Below, piece after piece: positions 1 to 5,567 of a stretch of DNA of 8,751 nucleotides. This stretch comes from Minisyncoccota bacterium (lineage in GTDB: Bacteria > Patescibacteriota > Minisyncoccia > Phycocordibacterales > UBA1006), in the NCBI GenBank assembly GCA_937970115.1, contig CALBVO010000076.1, positions 1-8,751 of the forward strand, given 5' to 3'. A program made the position numbers and the translations under genes. Below the pieces are notes generated by a model, which was given only the letters and a program-made list of their open reading frames with translations, did not search any database and was not told the origin of the DNA. Each line of letters begins with the position of its first letter. Position 1 is the stretch's first letter.

Positions 1-1
1 T

Positions 2-910
2 GATTTAGGTGAACAATGTGAAGGTCCACGTAATTCTTTACCTCTAGATTTAGGAGGTCAAACGTGTAATAGTTTAGGATTTGGTAATGGTGGTGTATTA
101 AATTGCCGTATGAGTTGTATTTTTGACACACAAGACTGCAACATGGCCGGTGGTATTCGTATTAGAGATGTGGGAGATGTTTTTAATACTAATGTTCCGG
201 AAACAAATGTGGTATTCACAGGTCAAGGTGAACCAGGAAGTACCTTTTTTATTATTGCAAATGAAAATTATTTAGTATCTGTACCTGTTGATGTTAATGG
301 AGATTTTTCTTTGACTGTTTCAGAGCCCTTACCAGGAGAATATAATTTTAAATTCTATACCATCTCTTCTCATGGATTGTTTGGACCATATCTCTTTTCG
401 ACCCCAATTCAACAATATGCAACAACGTATATTAATAATATTTTTATTGCTTATGATATAAAATTTTTGGAGAAAATTTTGACGGTACCTGAAAAAACCA
501 TTTTCGAAGAAAATCCAATTAAGAAAATTAATCAGCCGATTCCTTCTTCCTCTGGAACTACTTTTGTTAATCCTGATAGTTCTGGTATTAGTGAAGATGT
601 GTTTAGGCAATTTCTAGACGTATTATCACAAAATGAAAGTCTATCTGAAGAAGAATTGCGAACCTTGATACAGGTATTTGCGGATCAATCTGGGTATGAT
701 GTTAGTATTCCCAAATACAGAGATAGTATTTTTAAACAGACAAAAACCTGGTTATCACAAAAAACTGATGGCTTATCAGAATGGTACCCAAATGTATATA
801 TTTCATTTATGGTGCCGTATTGGGATTTTGCATATGATCTGACGGATTGGTTTAATAAATATCAAGATCCCGTTGGATTTCATAATAGAGTTCGTTCTTG
901 GTTCAAATAA
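2..910 (+). CDS. Secreted Cys-rich / Ig-like surface protein, 5'-partial
   Basis: The reading frame is open to the window edge: 36 codons precede the first ATG (110) without a stop, and they complete a recognisable domain, so 110 is not the start. The N-terminal ~48 visible residues hold five Cys in the pattern EQC..G..L.GQTC.SLGF..G.L.C...C.FDT..C, known to me from repeated extracellular domains of bacterial surface proteins. About 100 residues follow that resemble an Ig-like beta-sandwich (G.GEPGS.. and ..DVNGDFSLTV.. segments). The C-terminal ~150 residues are a Ser/Pro-rich linker and a Trp/Tyr-rich helical tail with no sortase signal or membrane helix. I infer an exported adhesin or envelope protein; the signal peptide must lie upstream of the window. 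The gene ends in TAA just before a hairpin terminator. Its exact role is unknown. Confidence 0.85.
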   Translation, partial: DLGEQCEGPRNSLPLDLGGQTCNSLGFGNGGVLNCRMSCIFDTQDCNMAGGIRIRDVGDVFNTNVPETNVVFTGQGEPGSTFFIIANENYLVSVPVDVNGDFSLTVSEPLPGEYNFKFYTISSHGLFGPYLFSTPIQQYATTYINNIFIAYDIKFLEKILTVPEKTIFEENPIKKINQPIPSSSGTTFVNPDSSGISEDVFRQFLDVLSQNESLSEEELRTLIQVFADQSGYDVSIPKYRDSIFKQTKTWLSQKTDGLSEWYPNVYISFMVPYWDFAYDLTDWFNKYQDPVGFHNRVRSWFK

Positions 911-934
911 AAACAACTTATATGTTGTTTTTTT
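910..934 (+). terminator. Rho-independent terminator of the surface-protein gene
   Basis: AAAACAAC (910-917) pairs with GTTGTTTT (924-931) around a 6-nt loop, followed by T residues to 934. It begins at the last base of the stop codon. The opposite-strand membrane-protein gene ends inside this hairpin (stop 918-920), so it probably serves both converging transcripts. Confidence 0.75.
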
Positions 935-1265
935 CTGTGTCTTTTAAGGGTGTATATGTAGAATCATCAAATCCTAAAATTGGATAAAAAATAAAAGGTA
1001 AAATAATTAATCCAATCATAAAAAAATTTGATTTTTGGAATGTTTTTCGTAATAAGTTCGTGGACCAAATAATCCAAATAATTCCAATATATGGAATTAA
1101 CATAAGAATAATCCACCACCAAGGTTTTTGAATAATTTTTTGTATAATATACAGATTATAAAATGGTATTAATGCATACCAACCTTTTTGGTTTACTTTT
1201 ATAAATATTTTCCAGAGTGAGGCTACAATAATGAGTACAACGATAATGTGAGGTATGTGTTCCAT
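918..1265 (-). CDS. Small DUF5684-like integral membrane protein
   Basis: A 115-residue protein with three hydrophobic segments (about residues 5-23, 49-68 and 80-97) and a short polar C-terminal tail. The signature WKIFIKVNQKGWYALIPFYN followed by a KPWWW..L..IP segment matches the small membrane proteins I associate with DUF5684, common in Patescibacteria and sometimes labelled signal-peptidase-like, although no catalytic residues are present here. I chose the ATG at 1265. An extension to a TTG at 1310 would add 15 unlike residues, and an AT-rich TATATA lies 7 nt upstream of the ATG. There is no Shine-Dalgarno sequence. The function is unknown; family membership is a recollection, not a search result. 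Confidence 0.8.
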   Translation of the reverse strand: MEHIPHIIVVLIIVASLWKIFIKVNQKGWYALIPFYNLYIIQKIIQKPWWWIILMLIPYIGIIWIIWSTNLLRKTFQKSNFFMIGLIILPFIFYPILGFDDSTYTPLKDTEKNNI

Positions 1266-1340
1266 AATAATATATATAAAGACATATTTAAAAAAGATCT
1301 TTATATACAAATTATTGCACTCTTTGATGTCAGAAACAAG

Positions 1341-1359
1341 AAAAAGACAATGTCTTTTT
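1341..1359 (-). terminator. Hairpin terminator after the acidic microprotein
   Basis: On the minus strand AAAAAGAC and GTCTTTTT flank a 3-nt loop, overlapping the stop codon (1358-1360) of the small acidic ORF and continuing into a T-rich stretch (TCTTTTTCTTG). Having its own terminator supports the 58-codon ORF being a transcribed gene. Confidence 0.6.
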
Positions 1360-1534
1360 AGATATCTACATCGTGTTCAATATCTATTTCAGAATCAAGA
1401 TCATCATCTTCATAAATTTCATCATCTTCTTCCCATGATTCTTCTTCAATAGGGTAACCATCGGCATCATAATTTCCTAAAAAGGTTGCGAATATAAAGG
1501 TTCTTTTAAAATAACGTAGTTCAAATACTGACAT
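1358..1534 (-). CDS. 58-residue acidic microprotein, hypothetical
   Basis: ATG at 1534 to TAA at 1358-1360. The first ~20 residues are basic and aromatic (MSVFELRYFKRTFIFATFLG); the last ~30 are almost entirely Glu/Asp with a few Tyr, Trp and Ile, giving a strongly two-sided charge pattern. An in-frame stop lies upstream, so the start is well bounded. There is no Shine-Dalgarno sequence; a possible TATTAT -10 sits 5 nt before the ATG. It is divergent from the NADH dehydrogenase gene and lies upstream of the DUF5684-like gene on the same strand, with a terminator between. I recognise no family. The biased composition could arise by chance in AT-rich DNA, but a start and terminator fitting each end argue for a real gene. 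Confidence 0.5.
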   Translation of the reverse strand: MSVFELRYFKRTFIFATFLGNYDADGYPIEEESWEEDDEIYEDDDLDSEIDIEHDVDI

Positions 1535-1619
1535 ACAGGATAATAAAAATAATGTATAAAATATCTCTTATGAGAATATAAACAAAATATATACGTTTTT
1601 TTACTCTATGACAATATAC

Positions 1620-1647
1620 TTACATTGCAGAAAAACTCAGGTATACT
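1620..1647 (+). promoter_or_regulatory. Promoter of the NADH dehydrogenase gene, leaderless type
   Basis: TTACAT (1620-1625), a 16-nt spacer, then TATACT (1642-1647). Transcription should start about 7 nt after the -10 box, at or next to the ATG at 1655, so the message would have no leader. This geometry also decides the start: the TTG at 1625 would lie upstream of the transcription start. Confidence 0.55.
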
Positions 1648-1654
1648 GGTTCCT

Positions 1655-2929
1655 ATGAAGAAAAAAAAACTTATATCTCATGATACATCTACAAACCTAA
1701 AGAAACCCCATCTTGTTATCCTTGGCGGTGGTTTCGGTGGTATTCATACATACAAAGCACTTCCTGCTTGGGTGAAAAAAAACCATGTTATTACTATTAT
1801 CGATAAACATAATCATTTTCTTTTTACCCCTTTATTACCAGAGGTTGCTGGGGCCAGTCTTGATTATCATAGTATTGTTGAACCAATTCGAGATCTTCTT
1901 GATAAAGATACCTATTTTATTCAATCAACTGTTGTCTCGGTTGACACGCGTAAACAAATAATTGAGTTAAGCGATAAAGAAATTAGCTATGACATCTTGG
2001 TTTCTGCATTAGGTTCAAAAACCCATTATTTTGGAATACCAGGTGCAGAAAAAAATTCTTATATATTAAAAACACTCGACGATGCAGTCAATCTACGTAA
2101 CCATTGTGTTGATCTTTTTGAAGCAGCTTCAAAATTAGAATCTTCAGAAGAGCGGAAAAAACTTTTGAGTTTTATTATTGTCGGAGCAGGTCCAACAGGT
2201 GTTGAGTTAACAGGTGAATTAGCCGATCTCTTTTTTGGAACCTTTAGGAATCAATACCCACTTATTCCTCAAGAAGATATTAAACTCATGGTTATTAATA
2301 GTGGGTCTGATGTATTAAGTATGTTTGATGAATCATTGAGGTCCTATGCAGCAGATTCTTTGGTTAAGGATTCAATCATTTTAAAAAATAATACGCGTGT
2401 CGCTGAAGTTACCGTTAATGGAGTCGTTACTTCTGATAACGAAATATATAATTCCGAGACCGTTATTTGGACTGCTGGAGTGACCGCAAATAGTCTTCCG
2501 TGTACATGTGGTATGTTTGAGGTAAACCGTGGACGTATTCTCATTGAGAAAAATTTACTGGCAAAAGGTATAGATAATGTATTTGTTATTGGTGATTTGT
2601 CGTTATTCCCATCACAAGATGGTCGTGGCTTACCACCTACCGCACAAGTTGCAAAACAACAGGGAATCCATGTTGCAGGAAATATTTCTCGTATGTTAAG
2701 AGGACAAAATCTTAAACCTTTTGTATACAAAGAAAAAGGATTATTAGCTTCTATTGGTTCATATAATGCCATTGCTGAGATACATGGTTTTAAATTCAAG
2801 GGAATATTTGCTTGGTTTATGTGGCGAACTATTTATTTATTTAATTTCGCATCATGGAAAAAAAGATTTAAAATCATGTTTGATTGGACACTCAATTTAT
2901 TTTCTGGACGTGATACAACGCGCTTATAA
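1655..2929 (+). CDS. ndh: Type II NADH dehydrogenase (NDH-2), FAD-dependent
   Basis: A 424-residue two-dinucleotide-fold flavoprotein that passes electrons from NADH to a membrane quinone without pumping protons. The FAD-binding Rossmann motif is at residues 20-29 (HLVILGGGFGG). The NADH-binding motif is at 174-187 (IIVGAGPTGVELTG). The C-terminal FAD-contacting segment is VFVIGD (309-314), followed by the quinone-site motif AQVAKQQ (330-336) that marks NDH-2. The last ~45 residues are amphipathic and aromatic-rich, as expected of the membrane anchor. Length is normal for the family. The ATG at 1655 was chosen because TATACT ends 7 nt before it; a TTG 30 nt upstream gives an unlikely start. 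A terminator lies 3 nt after the stop. No other respiratory gene is visible, so its electron acceptor here is unknown. Confidence 0.93.
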   Translation: MKKKKLISHDTSTNLKKPHLVILGGGFGGIHTYKALPAWVKKNHVITIIDKHNHFLFTPLLPEVAGASLDYHSIVEPIRDLLDKDTYFIQSTVVSVDTRKQIIELSDKEISYDILVSALGSKTHYFGIPGAEKNSYILKTLDDAVNLRNHCVDLFEAASKLESSEERKKLLSFIIVGAGPTGVELTGELADLFFGTFRNQYPLIPQEDIKLMVINSGSDVLSMFDESLRSYAADSLVKDSIILKNNTRVAEVTVNGVVTSDNEIYNSETVIWTAGVTANSLPCTCGMFEVNRGRILIEKNLLAKGIDNVFVIGDLSLFPSQDGRGLPPTAQVAKQQGIHVAGNISRMLRGQNLKPFVYKEKGLLASIGSYNAIAEIHGFKFKGIFAWFMWRTIYLFNFASWKKRFKIMFDWTLNLFSGRDTTRL

Positions 2930-2932
2930 AAT

Positions 2933-2970
2933 AAAACCTTGTAGGAACAATATTCCTACAAGGTTTTTTA
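2933..2970. terminator. Strong bidirectional terminator
   Basis: A perfect 15-bp stem (2933-2947 with 2953-2967) closed by a 5-nt loop. T residues follow on the plus side (to 2969) and again on the minus side (TTTTATTTTAT). It lies 3 nt past the NADH dehydrogenase stop and abuts the stop of the converging protease gene (2968-2970), so it should terminate both. Confidence 0.9.
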
Positions 2971-3675
2971 ATTTTTTACAACTATGTTTGTGGCTAAATC
3001 TATTTCTTCTTCATGGTCAAACATGAGTTTATGTATGGTATCTATCGGCACGTAGAGGCTGAATTCATTACCAGCAAGGCAACCATCTTTTATTTTTTCA
3101 TATCCAGAAAATACACTGGAAATAATCATACCTAGAATATGCCCTTCTTGATCAAAAACAGCACCACCAGAATATCCAATATCTACTTTGGTATTTATGA
3201 TATTTGGTTGTATATGGTTACAAACCTCAAGATCAGAAATTTCTTTTTGTATTGCTACTCCTCTAGGATAGCCGACAATTTTAGCTTTTGTTTCTTTTTG
3301 AATATCTGCAACAGGTAAATATATTGCCTTTTTTGGCCGTTCTTCAAGAACAATAAGACTGAGATCTTTTTCATGATTTTGTTTAACGACGGTGCCTTGA
3401 ATTATTTCATCATCAAAAATTATCGAAATTTTTTTATGTAAATAATTTTCTAATCCATGGTGCGTACTGATCGCGTATTTTTCAAAGAAAACAGTTGCTG
3501 ATCCTATTGAAACGGTGCTATCTGTTTCTACAATAACGCAGCCTACATTATTTGAAAATATCTGGGTTTTTTTGTTATTTATAATAGTATCTTTTTGTAT
3601 TTGCTCATTATTTTTTTGAGACATACAAAGGTTTATATATAATACTAAAATAAAAGTCATTACTTGATACTTCAT
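2968..3675 (-). CDS. Secreted trypsin-like serine protease (S1/DegP fold)
   Basis: A 235-residue protein with a short N-terminal hydrophobic segment (about residues 5-18) that looks like a signal peptide or anchor. The chymotrypsin-fold triad is readable: His73 in AISTHHGL (equivalent to TAAH), Asp104 in KDLSLIVLE, and Ser169 in GYSGGAV (equivalent to GNSGG). A later glycine-containing beta-strand (HILGMIISS) fits the second barrel. There is no PDZ domain, so it is shorter than full DegP/HtrA proteins. It probably cleaves or binds envelope proteins; the substrate is unknown. The start ATG at 3675 has no Shine-Dalgarno sequence. TATAAT lies 26 nt upstream on the minus strand (3707-3702), giving a short leader. 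The gene converges on the NADH dehydrogenase gene and shares its terminator. Confidence 0.8.
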   Translation of the reverse strand: MKYQVMTFILVLYINLCMSQKNNEQIQKDTIINNKKTQIFSNNVGCVIVETDSTVSIGSATVFFEKYAISTHHGLENYLHKKISIIFDDEIIQGTVVKQNHEKDLSLIVLEERPKKAIYLPVADIQKETKAKIVGYPRGVAIQKEISDLEVCNHIQPNIINTKVDIGYSGGAVFDQEGHILGMIISSVFSGYEKIKDGCLAGNEFSLYVPIDTIHKLMFDHEEEIDLATNIVVKN

Positions 3676-3701
3676 AACTTTTTATTTTTAAAATTTATTT
3701 A

Positions 3702-3707
3702 ATTATA
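3702..3707 (-). promoter_or_regulatory. Probable -10 box of the protease gene
   Basis: Minus-strand TATAAT, 26 nt before the protease ATG. A weak TTTGTG sits 17 nt upstream of it. The surroundings are almost all A/T, so a chance match is possible. Confidence 0.35.
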
Positions 3708-3777
3708 TAATTTTTTTTAAAAAGCACAAAATTATTTTTTGGAGAATTTTCATTTCAAAGATAACAACCTGTTCCAG

Positions 3778-3805
3778 CAATTTTCCCTGTGTGTCCGGAA
3801 AATTG
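3778..3805. other. Unassigned hairpin in the protease-tyrS intergenic region
   Basis: A 9-bp perfect inverted repeat (CAATTTTCC with GGAAAATTG) around a 10-nt loop, CTGTGTGTCC. No T-run follows on either strand, so it is not a usual terminator. The rest of this 256-base divergent intergenic stretch holds the two promoters and a REP-like stretch near 3850-3880, with no convincing ORF. Confidence 0.4.
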
Positions 3806-3897
3806 GTAGCTAAATTTATGATAGTCGTTCCAAGGTCTACATTAATTCGCAATACTCACTACGTTCATTTACTCATTGAATGCCTTATTCATTTATC

Positions 3898-3925
3898 TTG
3901 AATATTCGGATGACAAGGTTATACT
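3898..3925 (+). promoter_or_regulatory. Promoter of tyrS, leaderless type
   Basis: TTGAAT (3898-3903), a 16-nt spacer, then TATACT (3920-3925), which ends 6 nt before the ATG at 3932. The predicted transcript begins at or beside the start codon. There is no T-box-like or other leader, so leader-based control of this synthetase is ruled out if the promoter call is right. Confidence 0.6.
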
Positions 3926-3931
3926 GAGTCT

Positions 3932-4582
3932 ATGAATATTTCTACTGACAAAAAAATGATTGATATGGTCGTAACACGTGGTGTCGAGCGTATTTTCCCA
4001 AATGAAGATTTCCTGCGATCTCGGTTAGGATCTGGAGAGCAATTAACAATTTATCTAGGCATTGATCCAACAGGTCCGACATTGCATATGGGACATATGG
4101 TCGCATTAACTAAATTAGCCCAGATTCAAAATCTTGGTCACAAAATCATCTTATTAATTGGAGATTTTACAGCACGTATCGGTGATCCAGATAAAAAAGA
4201 AGCACGTAAACAATTAACTCATAAAGAGATTTTAGACAATTGTAAACTTTATAAAGGTCAAGCAGCATCTGTTATTAATTTTGAGGGTGAGAATCCTGCA
4301 GAATTAAAATTCAATAATGATTGGTTAGGAAAAATGGACTTTGCCGACGTGCTAAATCTTGCATCACAAATGACGGTTCAACGAATGCTTGATCGTGATA
4401 TGTTCAGAAAGAGGGTAGACGCCGGAACTCCGGTTTACATTCATGAGTTCATGTATCCATTAATGCAGGGATATGATTCGGTAGCCATGAATGTCGATGG
4501 AGAGGTCGGTGGAAACGACCAAACATTCAATATGTTGGTAGGACGTGATTTATTGAAAAATACCGATGAGGCAAAAGAATAG
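3932..4582 (+). CDS. tyrS: Tyrosyl-tRNA synthetase, N-terminal part up to an in-frame TAG
   Basis: The first 216 codons of a class I tyrosyl-tRNA synthetase, which charges tRNA-Tyr. The Rossmann core starts with YLGIDPTGPT and the HIGH-type ATP motif HMGH (residues 52-55). The tyrosine/core motif YPLMQGYD..........GGNDQTFNMLVGRDLL follows near residues 177-208. The frame then meets TAG (4580-4582) in a stretch where the family normally continues toward the KMSKS loop. The downstream sequence in the same frame supplies the missing half exactly, with no insertion or deletion, so gene and frame are whole except for one codon (position 217 of 392). On its own this fragment lacks the KMSKS loop and tRNA-binding domain and should be inactive. 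Confidence 0.85.
   Translation: MNISTDKKMIDMVVTRGVERIFPNEDFLRSRLGSGEQLTIYLGIDPTGPTLHMGHMVALTKLAQIQNLGHKIILLIGDFTARIGDPDKKEARKQLTHKEILDNCKLYKGQAASVINFEGENPAELKFNNDWLGKMDFADVLNLASQMTVQRMLDRDMFRKRVDAGTPVYIHEFMYPLMQGYDSVAMNVDGEVGGNDQTFNMLVGRDLLKNTDEAKE
4580..4582 (+). other. tyrS: In-frame amber codon inside tyrS
   Basis: The context is GCA AAA GAA TAG TTT GTT ATT CCA ATG. A single change from AAG (Lys) or CAG (Gln) would restore a full-length enzyme. The following base is T, which is not a known leaky context. TAG acts as a true stop elsewhere here (murB and the 7673 gene, the latter followed at once by a terminator), so a genome-wide reassignment of TAG is not supported. Confidence 0.85.
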
Positions 4583-4594
4583 TTTGTTATTCCA

Positions 4595-5110
4595 ATGAAA
4601 TTATTGGTAGACAATAATGGAGAAAAGATGGGAAAGACTACAGGAAATATGTTGTCGTTTCTAGATTCAGCTGATGAAAAGTTCAAAAAGATTATGACCT
4701 GGTCAGATGGTATGATTTACAATGTATTTGAGTTATTAACTGATACTGATTTAGATACCATCCAAACGCGTCTTGATTCAGACGAAAATCCACGTGATAT
4801 CAAATTTGATCTTGCGCATACAATTGTATCTCGATTCCATTCAGAAGATGAGGCTACAGCAGCAAAGGAGTCATGGGTTAACGATGTTCAAAAGGACAAC
4901 AAACCGGCAGATATTCCAGAAATAGATTTACTTGCAGACACTATAACTACTCTTCAAAAGGCTACAGGTGTATCAAAATCCCAGTTAAAACGTTTATTTA
5001 ATGAGGGTGCTATTAGAGTTAATGGTCAAAAGAAAGATAATGAACATTTTATCTTAAATCGAGAAGACTTAATTCAAATTGGTAAAAAGCGTTGGTTTTC
5101 TATTAAATAA
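4595..5110 (+). CDS. tyrS: Tyrosyl-tRNA synthetase, C-terminal part (KMSKS loop and S4 domain)
   Basis: In frame with the upstream half and separated from it only by the TAG and four codons (FVIP). It begins at the first ATG after the stop. It carries the KMSKS-type loop KMGKT (residues 232-236 of the combined protein) in GEKMGKTTGN, the helical anticodon-binding region, and a C-terminal S4 RNA-binding domain (about 331-390: TGVSKSQLKRLFNEGAIRVNGQ). Combined length is 392 residues, normal for this TyrRS subtype. The ATG lies 12 nt past the TAG, close enough for reinitiation to make a two-piece enzyme, but there is no Shine-Dalgarno sequence or separate promoter. The absence of further damage means the lesion is recent, an assembly or sequencing error, or tolerated through readthrough or reinitiation. 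Confidence 0.8.
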   Translation: MKLLVDNNGEKMGKTTGNMLSFLDSADEKFKKIMTWSDGMIYNVFELLTDTDLDTIQTRLDSDENPRDIKFDLAHTIVSRFHSEDEATAAKESWVNDVQKDNKPADIPEIDLLADTITTLQKATGVSKSQLKRLFNEGAIRVNGQKKDNEHFILNREDLIQIGKKRWFSIK

Positions 5111-5113
5111 CAT

Positions 5114-5139
5114 TTTCTTTTTTATGATTAAAAAAGAAA
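5114..5139. terminator. A/T-only hairpin just after tyrS
   Basis: TTTCTTTTTT (5114-5123) pairs with AAAAAAGAAA (5130-5139) around ATGATT. On the plus strand no T-run follows the hairpin, so termination of tyrS here is doubtful. The 5173-5254 or 5284-5314 structures may do it instead. Confidence 0.3.
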
Positions 5140-5172
5140 CAAAAAACTCTTTAAACACATAAAAACAATCTA

Positions 5173-5254
5173 AAATAACAGTATCATTTTAGATGCTCAA
5201 GAACTCGCTGCGCTTAAACAGCTTTCACATTATTCTAAAATGATACTGTTATTT
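5173..5254. repeat. 21-bp perfect inverted repeat with 40-nt loop (REP/MITE-like)
   Basis: The arms 5173-5193 and 5234-5254 are perfect inverted complements. The loop, 5194-5233, is much less A/T-rich than its surroundings and contains AACTCGCTGCGCTTAAACAG, with a nested GCTG...CAGC. The contrast between A/T-rich arms and this loop suggests an inserted palindromic element rather than a terminator; no T-run follows. A similar stretch, ACTCACTACGTTCATTTACTC, occurs near 3853-3873, mostly differing by transitions in its first half. There is no ORF within it. Confidence 0.6.
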
Positions 5255-5283
5255 CTTAACGAATATTTTCATAGGTTTAAATT

Positions 5284-5314
5284 AAAAAACAAAAGTAATT
5301 GACTTTTGTTTTTT
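5284..5314 (+). terminator. Intrinsic terminator upstream of the microprotein
   Basis: A 13-bp stem (5284-5296 with 5302-5314) with loop AATTG, its 3' arm ending in six T. It most likely ends transcription from the tyrS side. The loop and 3' arm also contain the -35 box of the next promoter, a very compact arrangement. Confidence 0.65.
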
Positions 5315-5326
5315 ATAAAATATAAT
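5299..5326 (+). promoter_or_regulatory. Strong promoter for the microprotein and possibly the ncRNA
   Basis: TTGACT (5299-5304), a 16-nt spacer, and the perfect -10 TATAAT (5321-5326): the best consensus match in the window. Predicted transcription starts near 5333, leaving a leader of about 20 nt without a Shine-Dalgarno sequence. Confidence 0.65.
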
Positions 5327-5352
5327 TTGGAAAACTAAAATTATATATAATT

Positions 5353-5523
5353 ATGTCTAAAAAAAATTTTTTTACATACCAAAAAGAAAAAAAAGTACAA
5401 AATTTGTTTATCCCTATAGAAGGAACTTGTCATAAAATGGTGACAAGACTTCGTTGGGGTAGAGTACTTCCTGCTGCTATTATTATTTGTATGATCGTAT
5501 TAATTTTATATATGTCTGGATGA
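5353..5523 (+). CDS. 56-residue single-helix membrane microprotein
   Basis: ATG at 5353 to TGA at 5521-5523. The N-terminal 40 residues are polar and Lys/Arg-rich (MSKKNFFTYQKEKKVQNL...), followed by one strongly hydrophobic helix (about residues 38-54, VLPAAIIICMIVLILYM) ending in SG. The charge distribution predicts the N-terminus in the cytoplasm. I recognise no family. A near-consensus promoter precedes it and the structured RNA at 5568-5863 follows within 45 nt without a clear terminator, so both may come from one transcript. It is the only clear TGA-terminated ORF here. Confidence 0.6.
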   Translation: MSKKNFFTYQKEKKVQNLFIPIEGTCHKMVTRLRWGRVLPAAIIICMIVLILYMSG

Positions 5524-5555
5524 AGATCTAACTGCGTATAAAAATCATATGATCG

Positions 5556-5561
5556 TATAGT
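5556..5561 (+). promoter_or_regulatory. Possible -10 box for the structured RNA
   Basis: TATAGT would start transcription near 5568. No good -35 lies 16-18 nt upstream (only CTGCGT-like). The box lies within an imperfect hairpin (about 5537-5570). If it is not a promoter, the RNA is the 3' part of the microprotein transcript. Confidence 0.3.
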
Positions 5562-5567
5562 ATTTTT

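Noticed and set aside
110..910. ATG at 110 as the true start of the first gene
   Set aside because: The frame is open back to base 2 and those codons complete a five-cysteine domain, so the gene begins upstream of the window.
1255..1452. 65-codon plus-strand ORF
   Set aside because: It is antisense to the acidic microprotein and to the start of the DUF5684-like gene, and its His/Leu-rich translation is the complement of the acidic codons. No family or start signal.
2344..2799. 151-codon minus-strand ORF inside the NADH dehydrogenase gene
   Set aside because: It lies wholly within a gene with all expected motifs; its Cys/Pro/Thr-rich translation has no recognisable domain.
2754..3026. 90-codon plus-strand ORF over the end of the NADH dehydrogenase gene
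   Set aside because: It is a frame-shifted shadow that crosses the strong terminator and the end of the protease gene.
3819..3902. 27-codon plus-strand ORF (MIVVPRSTLIRN...) upstream of tyrS
   Set aside because: It overlaps the REP-like stretch and the tyrS -35 box, has no promoter of its own and no hydrophobic or charged pattern suggesting a protein.
3932..5110. Genome-wide reassignment of TAG as sense
   Set aside because: murB and the 7673 gene both end in TAG; the latter is followed within 3 nt by a terminator, and homology ends there too.
5353..5523. UGA-to-glycine code (as in Absconditabacteria/Gracilibacteria)
   Set aside because: No long gene contains an in-frame TGA, Trp and Gly use normal codons, and the single TGA ends a plausible microprotein.
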